A stretch of 64,000 nucleotides of DNA from Neolewinella persica DSM 23188 (GTDB lineage Bacteria; Bacteroidota; Bacteroidia; Chitinophagales; Saprospiraceae): positions 18,970 through 82,969 of the forward strand of contig NZ_KB890447.1 of NCBI RefSeq assembly GCF_000373105.1, in the 5' to 3' direction. The position numbers and the translations under genes are program-made. This document shows, one piece after another, positions 24,066 to 32,422 of the stretch. Under the pieces are notes generated by a model that was not told the DNA's origin, ran no database searches, and saw nothing but the letters and a program-made list of their open reading frames with translations. Numbering within the stretch: position 1 is the first letter of the stretch; every line of letters begins with the position of its first letter.

Positions 24066-26969
24066 ATGAACTATCAAACCAAGTCAGGCGACATTTCCGT
24101 CTTCCTGTTCTTCTTCCTGCTTTTTACATTTTTGGCCGCCCCTTGTTTCAGCCAGGAGGCCATTCCTACCGTTGATCCAATCTGGACCAGCATCTACAAC
24201 TCACCCGACGCTTCCTTCGAGGAGATACAGGAAAATTTTCAAACGTACTGGAGAAATCGTACGATCGAAAAAGGACACGGCTACAAGCCGTTCAAGCGCT
24301 GGGAGGCTTACATGGCTCCCCGGATATTCCCCTCTAATGACATGACCCTTGTGAACAATACTTACTTCAATTATATGAAGTGGGAGCGGGAGCAGCGTGT
24401 GCTCGTCGCGGAAAATGCATTTGCCGGCAACTGGACGCCTCTCGGCCCTTTTACCAAGGCTACCGGAGACGATACCGGGGTGGGGCGCATCAATATGGTG
24501 CGTTTTGATCCTACGAATAGTCAGACCATCTTCGTCGGGGCCGCCAACGGCGGCCTCTGGAAGTCAACCAACGGTGGTGGTTCCTGGGCGACGAACACCG
24601 ATTTCCTGGAGATTATCGGGGTTACTGACCTGGCTATTAACCCATCCAATACCAGTATCATGTACCTCGCGACGGGAGACTCCGAGGGCGATCGTAGTAG
24701 CATCGGCGTTCTCAAGTCTACCAATGGTGGTACAACCTGGAATGCTACCGGCCTCACCTTCAGCGCCTCGCAGAACGTCAAGATATCCAAGCTTATCATG
24801 CACCCCGTTCTCAGTAATACACTGCTGGCTTCTACCAGTCAGGGGGTCTACCGTACCACCGATGGTGGAGTCACCTGGGCGGCACCCACGACCGCCACTA
24901 CGCAACAGTTCAAGGACATGGTACTTAAGCCGAATGACCCCAACACGGTCTACGCAACGAGTTCCACGCTGTGGAGGTCTACCGATAATGGTGTTACCTT
25001 CTCCCAAATCACCAGTGGGCTTCCTTCTACCGACGTGGTACGAATGACCGCAGCGGTAACTGCAGCGGCACCCAGTACCGTTTACCTTATGGCGGGTAAG
25101 CAATCGAACGGCGGATTACTTGGCATCTATAAGTCAACCGACAGTGGACTGACCTTCAACACCCAGTTCGAACCTGATTATAATGCCACCCTGGGCACAG
25201 CCACCGACAACCCAAATATTCTGGGTAATAACGAGGACGGATCGGACGCCGCAGGCCAATCGTTTTACACCCTGGCCCTCGCCGCTTCACCGACCGACCC
25301 CAACTTCCTGCTGGCCGGCGGAGTAAGCCAGTGGGCCTCTACCAACGGTGGGGAAAACTGGTACGTAAGCTCTTTCTGGGCTCCCGATGAAAACTACCAA
25401 TTCGTCCACGCCGACACCCACGAAATTGTCTTTAGCGCCGATGGCACCAAGGCTTACTCCGCCTGCGACGGTGGCCTGGCCATGTACACCGATAATGCCT
25501 CCGGTGACGGGCCCTGGACGGACCTGAGCAATAACCTCAATATTTCTCAGCAAGAAAGCATCGGTATGTCCGCTACTAACCCGAATAGAACTGCTGCTGG
25601 CCTTCAGGATATCGGAACGGTTCTTAATACTGCGGTCAATACCTGGAAAGTCATTGGCGGCGGTGACGGTGAGTACTGCTTCATTGATTACACTAATGAC
25701 GACATCATCGTTGAAACTGGTACGAACGGTAGCCACTCGATCTCTTTTGACGGTGGCACTAATTTTACGGACATCGTGTCTGGAATAGATAATACGGACG
25801 TTGAATTCAAGTCTCCTATCCAACAGGACCCCATGCTTCCGAATACTTTCTATGCCGGTGGTCGTAAAAACCTGTACCATTCCTCCAACCAGGGCTCTGC
25901 CTGGAACTCGCGGGGAGCGCCCTTTGGTAACGCCAACATCATAGAATTTAAAATTGCCCCCAGCAACAACCAGATCATTTACGCAACGGACGGCTTCAAC
26001 GTCGCCAAGTCAACGGATGCTGGTGTAACCTGGAGTGACAAAAGTGCCTCTAATCAAAGCGCGTCAGTCACCCAAATCGCTATCTCCAACATCGACCCAA
26101 ACAAAGTATGGATCACCTGCTCCGGCTATACTGCAAGCGAGAAGGTCTATAAATCAACCGATGGTGGAGACAACTGGACGAACATCTCCACCGGCCTGCC
26201 CAATATCCCGTTCAATACCATTGCCTTCCAGAACGGTTCCAATGATCTGGTGTACGTAGGTGCCGACGTCGGCGTGTTCCACCGCGACAACGCTGCTGCC
26301 AGTTGGACTTCCTTCTTCACAGCCCTGCCCCGCACCCAGATCAAAGACCTGAAAATCTTTTATCCGACGATGAAACTGCGTGCCGCTACCTACGGCCGGG
26401 GTACCTGGGAAACCGATGCTGCCACCTCTACTTCTTTACCCGTAACCCTCCGTTCTTTCACCGGAGTAAATACTGGTAAGACCAACCAGCTATCCTGGGT
26501 CACCACGGAGGAAACCGACCTTGCTTACTACGAGGTACAGCGAAGTGGTAATGGCGCAAACTTCACTACGATGGGTAAAGTACTTCCCCTGTCTGCCGGT
26601 AGTGAAACTGAGCGGGTATATGGTTTTGATGATGAGCTGCCTATAACGGGCATCAACTACTACCGGTTGAAAATTACGGACCTCGATGGTTCATTTGAGT
26701 ACTCCCGGGTCATTAACCTCTTCGTAGATGATGCTCAAAGTGAAGTAAGTGTGTTCCCCAACCCTACAACCAATATGCTACGCTTCAAAGGCCTGGAAAC
26801 GGTTACTACGGACATTCGGGTGATGGACGCACTGGGCCGTACGGTCATTATACAAACGGTGTCCGCATCCGATGGCCTGAACGTCAGCCGACTGCCCAAC
26901 GGAACCTATTTTGTGGAAATCTCTACGGCTTCACAGGTGCCGGTTGTCAAACGATTCGTGAAGAAATAG
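24066..26969 (+). CDS. Large secreted BNR/sortilin-type beta-propeller protein with T9SS sorting domain
   Basis: A 967-residue exported protein; ATG 24066 opens a signal peptide with a phenylalanine/leucine-rich core (about residues 12-28). Residues about 125-790 contain many Asp-box/BNR repeats of the pattern KSTNGGGSWAT, KSTNGGTTWNA, RTTDGGVTWAA, RSTDNGVTFSQ, KSTDSGLTF and KSTDGGDNWTN, giving VPS10/sortilin-like or sialidase-like propellers. Catalytic sialidase residues are not evident, so binding rather than hydrolysis is plausible. A fibronectin-like segment (SWVTTEETDLAYYEVQRS, about 815-890) precedes a type A T9SS domain (VFPNPTTNMLRFKG to the end). Substrate unknown. Confidence 0.88.
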   Translation: MNYQTKSGDISVFLFFFLLFTFLAAPCFSQEAIPTVDPIWTSIYNSPDASFEEIQENFQTYWRNRTIEKGHGYKPFKRWEAYMAPRIFPSNDMTLVNNTYFNYMKWEREQRVLVAENAFAGNWTPLGPFTKATGDDTGVGRINMVRFDPTNSQTIFVGAANGGLWKSTNGGGSWATNTDFLEIIGVTDLAINPSNTSIMYLATGDSEGDRSSIGVLKSTNGGTTWNATGLTFSASQNVKISKLIMHPVLSNTLLASTSQGVYRTTDGGVTWAAPTTATTQQFKDMVLKPNDPNTVYATSSTLWRSTDNGVTFSQITSGLPSTDVVRMTAAVTAAAPSTVYLMAGKQSNGGLLGIYKSTDSGLTFNTQFEPDYNATLGTATDNPNILGNNEDGSDAAGQSFYTLALAASPTDPNFLLAGGVSQWASTNGGENWYVSSFWAPDENYQFVHADTHEIVFSADGTKAYSACDGGLAMYTDNASGDGPWTDLSNNLNISQQESIGMSATNPNRTAAGLQDIGTVLNTAVNTWKVIGGGDGEYCFIDYTNDDIIVETGTNGSHSISFDGGTNFTDIVSGIDNTDVEFKSPIQQDPMLPNTFYAGGRKNLYHSSNQGSAWNSRGAPFGNANIIEFKIAPSNNQIIYATDGFNVAKSTDAGVTWSDKSASNQSASVTQIAISNIDPNKVWITCSGYTASEKVYKSTDGGDNWTNISTGLPNIPFNTIAFQNGSNDLVYVGADVGVFHRDNAAASWTSFFTALPRTQIKDLKIFYPTMKLRAATYGRGTWETDAATSTSLPVTLRSFTGVNTGKTNQLSWVTTEETDLAYYEVQRSGNGANFTTMGKVLPLSAGSETERVYGFDDELPITGINYYRLKITDLDGSFEYSRVINLFVDDAQSEVSVFPNPTTNMLRFKGLETVTTDIRVMDALGRTVIIQTVSASDGLNVSRLPNGTYFVEISTASQVPVVKRFVKK

Positions 26970-27077
26970 TACTGACCTCCGTATTATCTATTTGATAATT
27001 GAGGAAGCTTTATTCTGTTGAGATTACTATTTAATTTGGTTGCTAATTATTATAGTGAATGCAATTGAGATAGTTAG

Positions 27078-27112
27078 AGGCAGTTCTACTTATGTAGGGC
27101 TGCCTTTTTTTA
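27078..27112 (+). terminator. Intrinsic terminator of the propeller gene
   Basis: AGGCAGTTCTAC pairs with GTAGGGCTGCCT, followed by TTTTTTT. Confidence 0.88.
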
Positions 27113-27115
27113 GGA

Positions 27116-27134
27116 GGGCGCGGCCGCAGGTGCA
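27116..27134 (+). repeat. GC-rich dispersed word, intergenic copy
   Basis: GGGCGCGGCCGCAGGTGCA directly after the terminator, followed by a purine-rich AGGAGGGGGGAAGGAGC tract. Confidence 0.85.
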
Positions 27135-27368
27135 GAGGAGGGGGGAAGGAGCGATGCGGTATGTCCTAGTCCAATAGTTCACCGGCCAAACAGTCGTGCA
27201 AACTCCCTGACTGTTTGACGATCTGACGGCTTGACTCCCATTGGCACGATTATTGCGAGAAACCCAAACCATGCCTCCGACGTTAAGTACCTTTACTTAC
27301 ATCCGGGCCAACTCCCGCCCCATCACGAAACCAAAAATGTGAGCCGACCAAAAAAGATTACGCTAAAA
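27135..27368. repeat. Gap before lon with an inverted microrepeat (27168-27238)
   Basis: CAATAGTTCACCGGCCAAACAG on the left and CTGTTTGACGATCTGACGG on the right are imperfectly complementary (CAAACAGTC / GACTGTTTG is exact). The lon frame is open upstream to a TTG at 27231, but this lies inside the repeat and is not used. No clear TAnnTTTG box; TACCTTTA at about 27290 is the nearest match. Confidence 0.6.
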
Positions 27369-29756
27369 ATGGACAACCGCGGATTTGACGACGAGCAGGA
27401 ACTTTTCCCCTTCATCGGTACCGAAGAAGGGGATGAAGAAATGGACGCCGGCGACCTGCCGGCTACCCTTCCCATCCTTGCGCTGAAAAACTCCGTTCTT
27501 TTCCCCACCATCGTCATCCCGATCAATATTGGTCGGGACCGTTCCATCAAAGCCATCAATCAGGCTTCCGAAACCGATAAATGGGTGGCGGTATTCAGTC
27601 AGCGTGACCTGAAGGTTGAAGACCCTACCGGTGAGGACCTGTACGAAGTCGGCACCCTGGCCCGCATCCTGAAAATGCTGCGGATGCCCGACGGCAGCCT
27701 TACGGCCGTTCTGCGCGGTCGCCAGCGCGTCCGCCGTAAGCGGATGCTCCAAACTCAGCCTTACCTCTCAGGGGAGGTGGAACTACTGTCTTACAAGCCA
27801 GCCGTTGACCCATTGACTTTCAAGGCTACTATGGACAGTGTGCGCGACAACGCCCGCCGCGCCGTTGAGCTCAGCCCCAATATCCCCACCGAGGCGCAAA
27901 TGATGCTCGACAACATCGAAGTGCCCAGCCACCTGCTCAACTTTATCTCCAGCAACCTCAGCGGAGATATGAACATCAAACAGGAAATTCTCGAAACGGC
28001 CGACCTTGGCGTAAAAGCCGAACGCGTCCTGACCGAACTGCAACAGGAGCTCCACATTCTCGAACTTCGTGATCAGATCGAAAATAAGACGCGTGGCGAC
28101 ATCGAGGAGCAGCAACGGCAGTACTTCCTCAATCAACAAATGAAGGCTATCCAGGAAGAACTTGGAGACAACCCCAACCGGGAGGCCATCGAACAACTGG
28201 AGAAACGTGCCATAGAAAAAGTATGGCCTGAGGAAGTAGGTAAAGTATTTGCCAGGGAGATCACCCGCCTGAAACGGATGAACCCACAGGTAGCAGAGTA
28301 CAGTGTCCAGCTATCTTACCTGGAGATCCTGCTTGACCTGCCCTGGAGTGACTACACCGAAGACAACTTCGACCTAAAGGCTGTCGCTAAAGTACTCGAT
28401 GATGATCACTACGGCCTCGAAAAAGTCAAAGATCGCATACTGAGCCATCTGGCAGTTCTTAAGTTGAAGGGCGACATGAAAGCCCCGATCCTTTTACTAC
28501 TCGGCCCTCCCGGCGTCGGTAAAACAAGCCTGGGTAAAAGCGTAGCTGAAGCCCTTGGCAGGAAGTACGTTCGTATGAGCCTGGGGGGACTTCATGATGA
28601 AAGCGAGGTCCGGGGGCACCGGAAAACTTACATCGGTGCCATGCCTGGCCGCATCGTCCAGTCCCTGAAAAAAGTACAATCTTCCAACCCTGTTTTTATC
28701 CTGGATGAGATCGATAAGGTTGGTCAAAGCCACCGTGGTGACCCCTCCAGCGCTTTACTGGAAGTACTGGATCCGGAGCAAAATTCGGCCTTCCACGACA
28801 ACTATCTCGACCTGGACGTAGACCTCAGTAAGGTTATGTTCATCGCTACCGCGAACGACTTTCAGACGATCCAACCGGCGCTGCGCGACCGGATGGAAAT
28901 CATCAACCTCAGCGGCTATTCTGCCGAGGAGAAATTGGAAATCGCTAAACGTCACCTGCTTCCGCGCCAGCGGGAAGAGCATGGTTTGAAGGCTAAACAG
29001 CTAAAAATACCTGTGACTACCCTCAAGAAAGTTATCTCCGGCTACACCCGTGAGAGTGGGGTGCGGAGCCTCAATCGCGAGATTGGCGGTCTGATGCGGT
29101 ATGCTGCCAAGCAAATCGCGATGGAAAACGCAGAGAAAGTGGAAATCATGCCTGAACTTCTGGAAGAAATCCTCGGCCCCGTGAAGTTCGAACGGGAACC
29201 TTACCGCGTGGGCAAGTTGCCGGGTATCGCCGTTGGCCTTGCCTGGACACAAGTTGGGGGAGAGATTCTTTACGTAGAAGCCAGCCTCAGCCCCGGTAAA
29301 GGTGGGCTGGAACAGACGGGGAACCTTGGTCAGGTGATGAAGGAGAGTGCCATCACGGCGCGTTCCTACCTCAAGGCGAACGCGAAAACCTACGGTATTA
29401 AGCAAGAGGATATCAAGGATCAGGACCTGCACATCCACGTGCCTGAAGGTGCTACACCTAAAGACGGTCCGAGCGCTGGTATTACGATGCTTTCTGCCAT
29501 GGCGAGTGCCTATACAGGCCGGTCGATCAAACCTTACCTGGCCATGTCTGGTGAAATTACCCTACGGGGACGGGTCTTGCCGGTTGGCGGGATCAAGGAA
29601 AAGCTGCTGGCCGCCCGCCGGGCGGGCATGAAAATCATCATGCTCAGTAAGCTGAACGAGAAAAACGTCCGGGAAATCGAAGACCGGTACCTCAAGGGGC
29701 TCAAGATTCACTACGTGGAGACAATGGCCGAGGTGCTGGAGTTCGCCCTGGTATAA
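27369..29756 (+). CDS. lon: ATP-dependent protease Lon
   Basis: A 795-residue cytoplasmic AAA+ serine protease that degrades misfolded and regulatory proteins. The ATG at 27369 (MDNRGFDDEQ) is preferred to the TTG at 27231. An N-terminal substrate-binding domain (PILALKNSVLFPTIVIPI, about 36 on) is followed by a coiled-coil region, the Walker A GPPGVGKT (379-386), the Walker B FILDEIDKV, and the protease domain with the catalytic dyad Ser702 (PKDGPSAG) and Lys743 (GGIKEKLL). Length and order are normal for LonA. A heat-shock promoter cannot be identified. Confidence 0.97.
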   Translation: MDNRGFDDEQELFPFIGTEEGDEEMDAGDLPATLPILALKNSVLFPTIVIPINIGRDRSIKAINQASETDKWVAVFSQRDLKVEDPTGEDLYEVGTLARILKMLRMPDGSLTAVLRGRQRVRRKRMLQTQPYLSGEVELLSYKPAVDPLTFKATMDSVRDNARRAVELSPNIPTEAQMMLDNIEVPSHLLNFISSNLSGDMNIKQEILETADLGVKAERVLTELQQELHILELRDQIENKTRGDIEEQQRQYFLNQQMKAIQEELGDNPNREAIEQLEKRAIEKVWPEEVGKVFAREITRLKRMNPQVAEYSVQLSYLEILLDLPWSDYTEDNFDLKAVAKVLDDDHYGLEKVKDRILSHLAVLKLKGDMKAPILLLLGPPGVGKTSLGKSVAEALGRKYVRMSLGGLHDESEVRGHRKTYIGAMPGRIVQSLKKVQSSNPVFILDEIDKVGQSHRGDPSSALLEVLDPEQNSAFHDNYLDLDVDLSKVMFIATANDFQTIQPALRDRMEIINLSGYSAEEKLEIAKRHLLPRQREEHGLKAKQLKIPVTTLKKVISGYTRESGVRSLNREIGGLMRYAAKQIAMENAEKVEIMPELLEEILGPVKFEREPYRVGKLPGIAVGLAWTQVGGEILYVEASLSPGKGGLEQTGNLGQVMKESAITARSYLKANAKTYGIKQEDIKDQDLHIHVPEGATPKDGPSAGITMLSAMASAYTGRSIKPYLAMSGEITLRGRVLPVGGIKEKLLAARRAGMKIIMLSKLNEKNVREIEDRYLKGLKIHYVETMAEVLEFALV

Positions 29757-29828
29757 TGATGGCCTGGCTAGTGTTTATTTGTCGGTGTTGGTACCTCCTG
29801 GCCAAGAAATTCCCAAATTATTCGTTAA

Positions 29829-29836
29829 TACCTTTG
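29829..29836 (+). promoter_or_regulatory. -7 box upstream of the CarboxypepD_reg-like gene
   Basis: TACCTTTG, matching TAnnTTTG, 63 bp before the ATG. No convincing TTG at -33. Confidence 0.55.
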
Positions 29837-29899
29837 TTTCGTCCCAACCTCAAATAGTCTCCGCGTGTCCTTATTCCCGGAAACAAGACTCCCCGCCTT

Positions 29900-30547
29900 A
29901 TGAAGTATCTGCTACTCCTCTGTTTTTTCGTTTGTTCCCTCACGGGCCTTCAGGCCCAGCTGGTGGATCAGAACGGGGAAGAACTCGTACAGTTCTCGGG
30001 TATGGTGCTTGATGGAAGTAACAGCCAGCTATTTCCAGTGCCCTATGCTGCAGTATTGATTAAGAATGATGGCCGTGGTACCTATGCCAACCTGGAAGGC
30101 TTCTTCAGTATCGTTACACACAAGGGGGATAGCATCATTTTCAGTGCACTGGGGTATTCGAACGCTGTTTATGTAGTTCCCGACACGCTCCAGGATGAAA
30201 AGTACAGCATCGTTCAGCTCCTGACCAAGAATAATATTGACCTGCCAGCTGCGGTGGTGTTCCCCTGGCCCAGCCGGGATCACTTTAAATTGGAATTTCT
30301 AGCCATGGATGTGAGTACAGAACTGCAAACCATCGCCAGCCAGAACCTCAGTGCCGACAAATTGGAGAAATTACGGCAAACAGTACCAATGTCTGGCTCC
30401 GAGAACGGAAGTTATTACTTACGGCAACAGGCCAAGCAAACCTATTATATCGGTCAGCGACCTCCGATGAATATCTTTAGCCCCATCGCCTGGAAACAGT
30501 TTTTTGACGGTTGGAAAAGGGGAGACTTTAAGAAGAAGGAAGATTAG
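29900..30547 (+). CDS. Exported protein with carboxypeptidase-like regulatory domain
   Basis: A 215-residue protein with a signal peptide (LLLLCFFVCSLTGLQAQ, about 4-20). Residues about 28-110 form a CarboxypepD_reg-like beta-sandwich (FSGMVLDGSNSQLFPVPYAA, YANLEGFFSIVTHKGD, IIFSALGYSNAVY), the domain found at the N-terminus of SusC/TonB receptors and in many short Bacteroidota proteins. The remaining helical part (about 115-215, basic end GWKRGDFKKKED) is not recognised. It stands alone downstream of lon. Confidence 0.8.
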   Translation: MKYLLLLCFFVCSLTGLQAQLVDQNGEELVQFSGMVLDGSNSQLFPVPYAAVLIKNDGRGTYANLEGFFSIVTHKGDSIIFSALGYSNAVYVVPDTLQDEKYSIVQLLTKNNIDLPAAVVFPWPSRDHFKLEFLAMDVSTELQTIASQNLSADKLEKLRQTVPMSGSENGSYYLRQQAKQTYYIGQRPPMNIFSPIAWKQFFDGWKRGDFKKKED

Positions 30548-30554
30548 CACGTAG

Positions 30555-30690
30555 GAATTAGTGATCAGTACGCAGCAATCAGTTTTCGGGGTTTAGTCTT
30601 CAGCGTTCAGCAGGCTTTACTCAATACATTGAACACTGAATACCAAATCCTGACCTCTATATCTTGATGCCTGAACCCTGATTACTCTTA
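30555..30690. repeat. Inverted microrepeat element (AGTGATCAGTACGCAG type)
   Basis: Left words GTGATCAGTA, GCAATCAG, TTCAGCGTTCAGCAG oppose right words TGAACACTGAATACC, CTGACC, CTGAACCCTGATTAC. The arms are degenerate and of period about 8-10. A GC-word copy (30693-30715) follows directly, as at 10683 and 17198. Confidence 0.6.
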
Positions 30691-30692
30691 AG

Positions 30693-30715
30693 GGGGCGAG
30701 GCCGCAGGTGCCAAA
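30693..30715 (+). repeat. GC-rich dispersed word, intergenic copy
   Basis: Variant GGGGCGAGGCCGCAGGTGCC followed by AAA. Confidence 0.75.
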
Positions 30716-30838
30716 ATATGTTAATAGGAGCAGGGTGATGAGCTGATCGCTGATTTTTCTACCCTGAAAAATCGACGAACTGCCGGATTCCTCCAACGAA
30801 CCACACAACTATCCTGTCGGCTAATCAGTTTATAGAAC

Positions 30839-31534
30839 ATGAGCGCTCCCGGAAATAAACCCAAGCCTGATTCTCAGACATTGTTGATCGGATTGGGTAT
30901 TTACCTCACATTTACGATTCTTGTCATGCGGTTTATGCCTGGGCTAGCGGTGATGTTGCTTGTACTGGGCCTGATTACCATGTTGGCGTATTCTGGTTGG
31001 CTGGTAAGTAAGGGGATGCTTGGAAAAGTTACCAAAAAGTCGAAGGATGATTTTGCCGGTCGGATAAAGCTACGGCTTCAGGATTGCCAGGATAAAGAAG
31101 AAAAATTTCGGTCAGAGGCCGAGCAGATTCGATTAAGTATCAGTACGTTGCGGGACGATCTTGAACGTAGTTCTGCTGCTGGCGAAGATGAGCGCACACG
31201 GGCTGAAAACGTTATTAAGGAACTTGAAGCGGAGTTTAATCTCCGCCATGCCAAGGCGTCGTTCTTTGCCGACTGCGGCACCAAGCTGAAAATCCTGATG
31301 GATCGGTATCAGCTACAAGAAAGTATCTCCGCCCGAAAGCAAGAGCTTGAAGCGCTGCGTAGTACTAATTTTGACGACGAGGCCACCCTCGAAGAAACCC
31401 GCTATCACCTTGAACGTGATACTATTGAGCTGGACACTATTGCTGAATTGAGCAAAGAGGCCTTTGTCAGTTTTAAAGCGGAACAGGCGGAGGAGTTACG
31501 GGTTCGCCTTGAAAAACTTCGCAGTCGCTTGTAA
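30839..31534 (+). CDS. Membrane-anchored coiled-coil protein of unknown function
   Basis: A 231-residue protein with a short N-terminal tail, two closely spaced transmembrane helices (about 16-34 and 35-58: LLIGLGIYLTFTILVMRF and LAVMLLVLGLITMLAYSGWL), then about 165 residues of highly charged helix with heptad character (FRSEAEQIRLSISTLRDDLE, ELEAEFNLRHAKASF, LRVRLEKLRSRL). It resembles PspA-like or other envelope coiled-coil proteins only in general shape; no family is recognised. It lies just upstream of the tRNA-Glu cluster on the same strand. Confidence 0.75.
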   Translation: MSAPGNKPKPDSQTLLIGLGIYLTFTILVMRFMPGLAVMLLVLGLITMLAYSGWLVSKGMLGKVTKKSKDDFAGRIKLRLQDCQDKEEKFRSEAEQIRLSISTLRDDLERSSAAGEDERTRAENVIKELEAEFNLRHAKASFFADCGTKLKILMDRYQLQESISARKQELEALRSTNFDDEATLEETRYHLERDTIELDTIAELSKEAFVSFKAEQAEELRVRLEKLRSRL

Positions 31535-31572
31535 CTGCAACTTCCCACTAAAATAAAAAGTTAGCTTACCAC

Positions 31573-31604
31573 TTGTCAGAGTCTCTGCAATGATGTTATC
31601 TTTG
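31573..31604 (+). promoter_or_regulatory. Promoter of the tRNA-Glu cluster
   Basis: TTG (31573-31575), 21 bp, then TATCTTTG (31597-31604). The first tRNA begins 131 bp downstream. Confidence 0.65.
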
Positions 31605-31734
31605 CGGTCGCTTAAGGCCAGAATGCTGGTCTAGTGATTCTTTATTGTTGATTCTGAAATTCTTGCTTAATAGTTCACCACAGGTTCTTTGCTGGTAAAT
31701 TATCAATCAGGTATCAACGATCTTCAATTCCTTT

Positions 31735-31806
31735 GGCCCGTTCGTCTATCGGTTAGGACGCCAGGTTTTCATCCTGGTAAGAGGGGTTCGATTCCCCTAC
31801 GGGCTA
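31735..31806 (+). tRNA. tRNA-Glu (TTC), copy 1
   Basis: 72 nt, acceptor GGCCCGT / ACGGGCT with discriminator A, D-arm TCGGTTAGGA, anticodon stem CCAGG/CCTGG around TTTTCAT (anticodon TTC), T-arm GGGGTTCGATTCCCC. CCA is not encoded. Identical to the other two copies. Confidence 0.97.
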
Positions 31807-31811
31807 CGTTT

Positions 31812-31900
31812 TAGTCAAGCAGTCAAGTAGTCAAATAGTCGGCGAACCTCCTAAGAGGCCGCAACTCTTCAGACTCTTTGACTACCTGACTGTTTGACTT
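31812..31900. repeat. 8-bp-arm inverted element between tRNA copies 1 and 2
   Basis: Left arm GTCAAGCAGTCAAGTAGTC (8-bp period); right arm GACTCTTTGACTACCTGAC then TGTTTGACTTCC. Centre GCGAACCTCCTAAGAGGCCGC. Same word family as 17054 and 17885. Confidence 0.85.
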
Positions 31901-31909
31901 CCTTTTTTT

Positions 31910-31981
31910 GGCCCGTTCGTCTATCGGTTAGGACGCCAGGTTTTCATCCTGGTAAGAGGGGTTCGATTCCCCTACGGGCTA
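31910..31981 (+). tRNA. tRNA-Glu (TTC), copy 2
   Basis: Identical 72-nt sequence to copy 1. Confidence 0.97.
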
Positions 31982-32143
31982 CAAATTCGCTTTGCGAATT
32001 TGATATGCGATATTCGATTCTTGATAAGAGATATTGGATTTAGCTACCGCACTGCTTTGCTCACTTCGTTCGTCCGAGCGTAGCGAGCAGATACCAGCGG
32101 TAGCCAATTACCCATCAAGAATCACCAATCGCATATCGCCAAT
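31982..32143. repeat. Hairpin and inverted element after tRNA copy 2
   Basis: A 9-bp perfect hairpin CAAATTCGC-TTT-GCGAATTTG starts at the tRNA end. An inverted element follows: GATATTCGATTCTTGATAAG arm, TAGCTACCGC core, CTCACTTCGTTCGTCC / GAGCGTAGCGAGC centre, GCGGTAGCC core, then ATCAAGAATCACCAATCGC arm. Confidence 0.88.
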
Positions 32144-32149
32144 CTCCTT

Positions 32150-32221
32150 GGCCCGTTCGTCTATCGGTTAGGACGCCAGGTTTTCATCCTGGTAAGAGGG
32201 GTTCGATTCCCCTACGGGCTA
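32150..32221 (+). tRNA. tRNA-Glu (TTC), copy 3
   Basis: Identical to copies 1 and 2. It is 240 bp after copy 2, and the DNA that follows nearly repeats the DNA after copy 2, so gene plus spacer were duplicated together. Confidence 0.97.
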
Positions 32222-32345
32222 CAAATTCGCTTTACGAATTTGATATTCGATTCTTGATAAGAGATATTGGATTTAGCTACCGCACCGCTTTGCTCACTTC
32301 GTTCGTCCTAGCATAGCGAGCAGATAGCAGCGGCAGCCAATCGCC
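32222..32345. repeat. Near-copy of the post-tRNA element at 31982, right arm truncated
   Basis: Starts with the same CAAATTCG hairpin (one base changed), carries the same GATATTCGATTCTTGATAAG arm and the core ACCGC...CTCACTTCGTTCGTCC...GCGAGCAG...AGCGGCAGCC, but the long right arm with ATCAAGAATC is missing. Confidence 0.85.
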
Positions 32346-32356
32346 TATCAACTATT

Positions 32357-32392
32357 AACAGCCCCTCGTTCCATATGGATCGAGGGGCTGTT
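32357..32392. terminator. Terminator hairpin after the tRNA cluster
   Basis: AACAGCCCCTCG pairs with CGAGGGGCTGTT around a short loop. It lies between the plus-strand tRNAs and the end of a minus-strand gene, so it may serve both. Confidence 0.85.
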
Positions 32393-32422
32393 GTCATTTC
32401 TGGGATGTCTGGAGGTGTTGAA

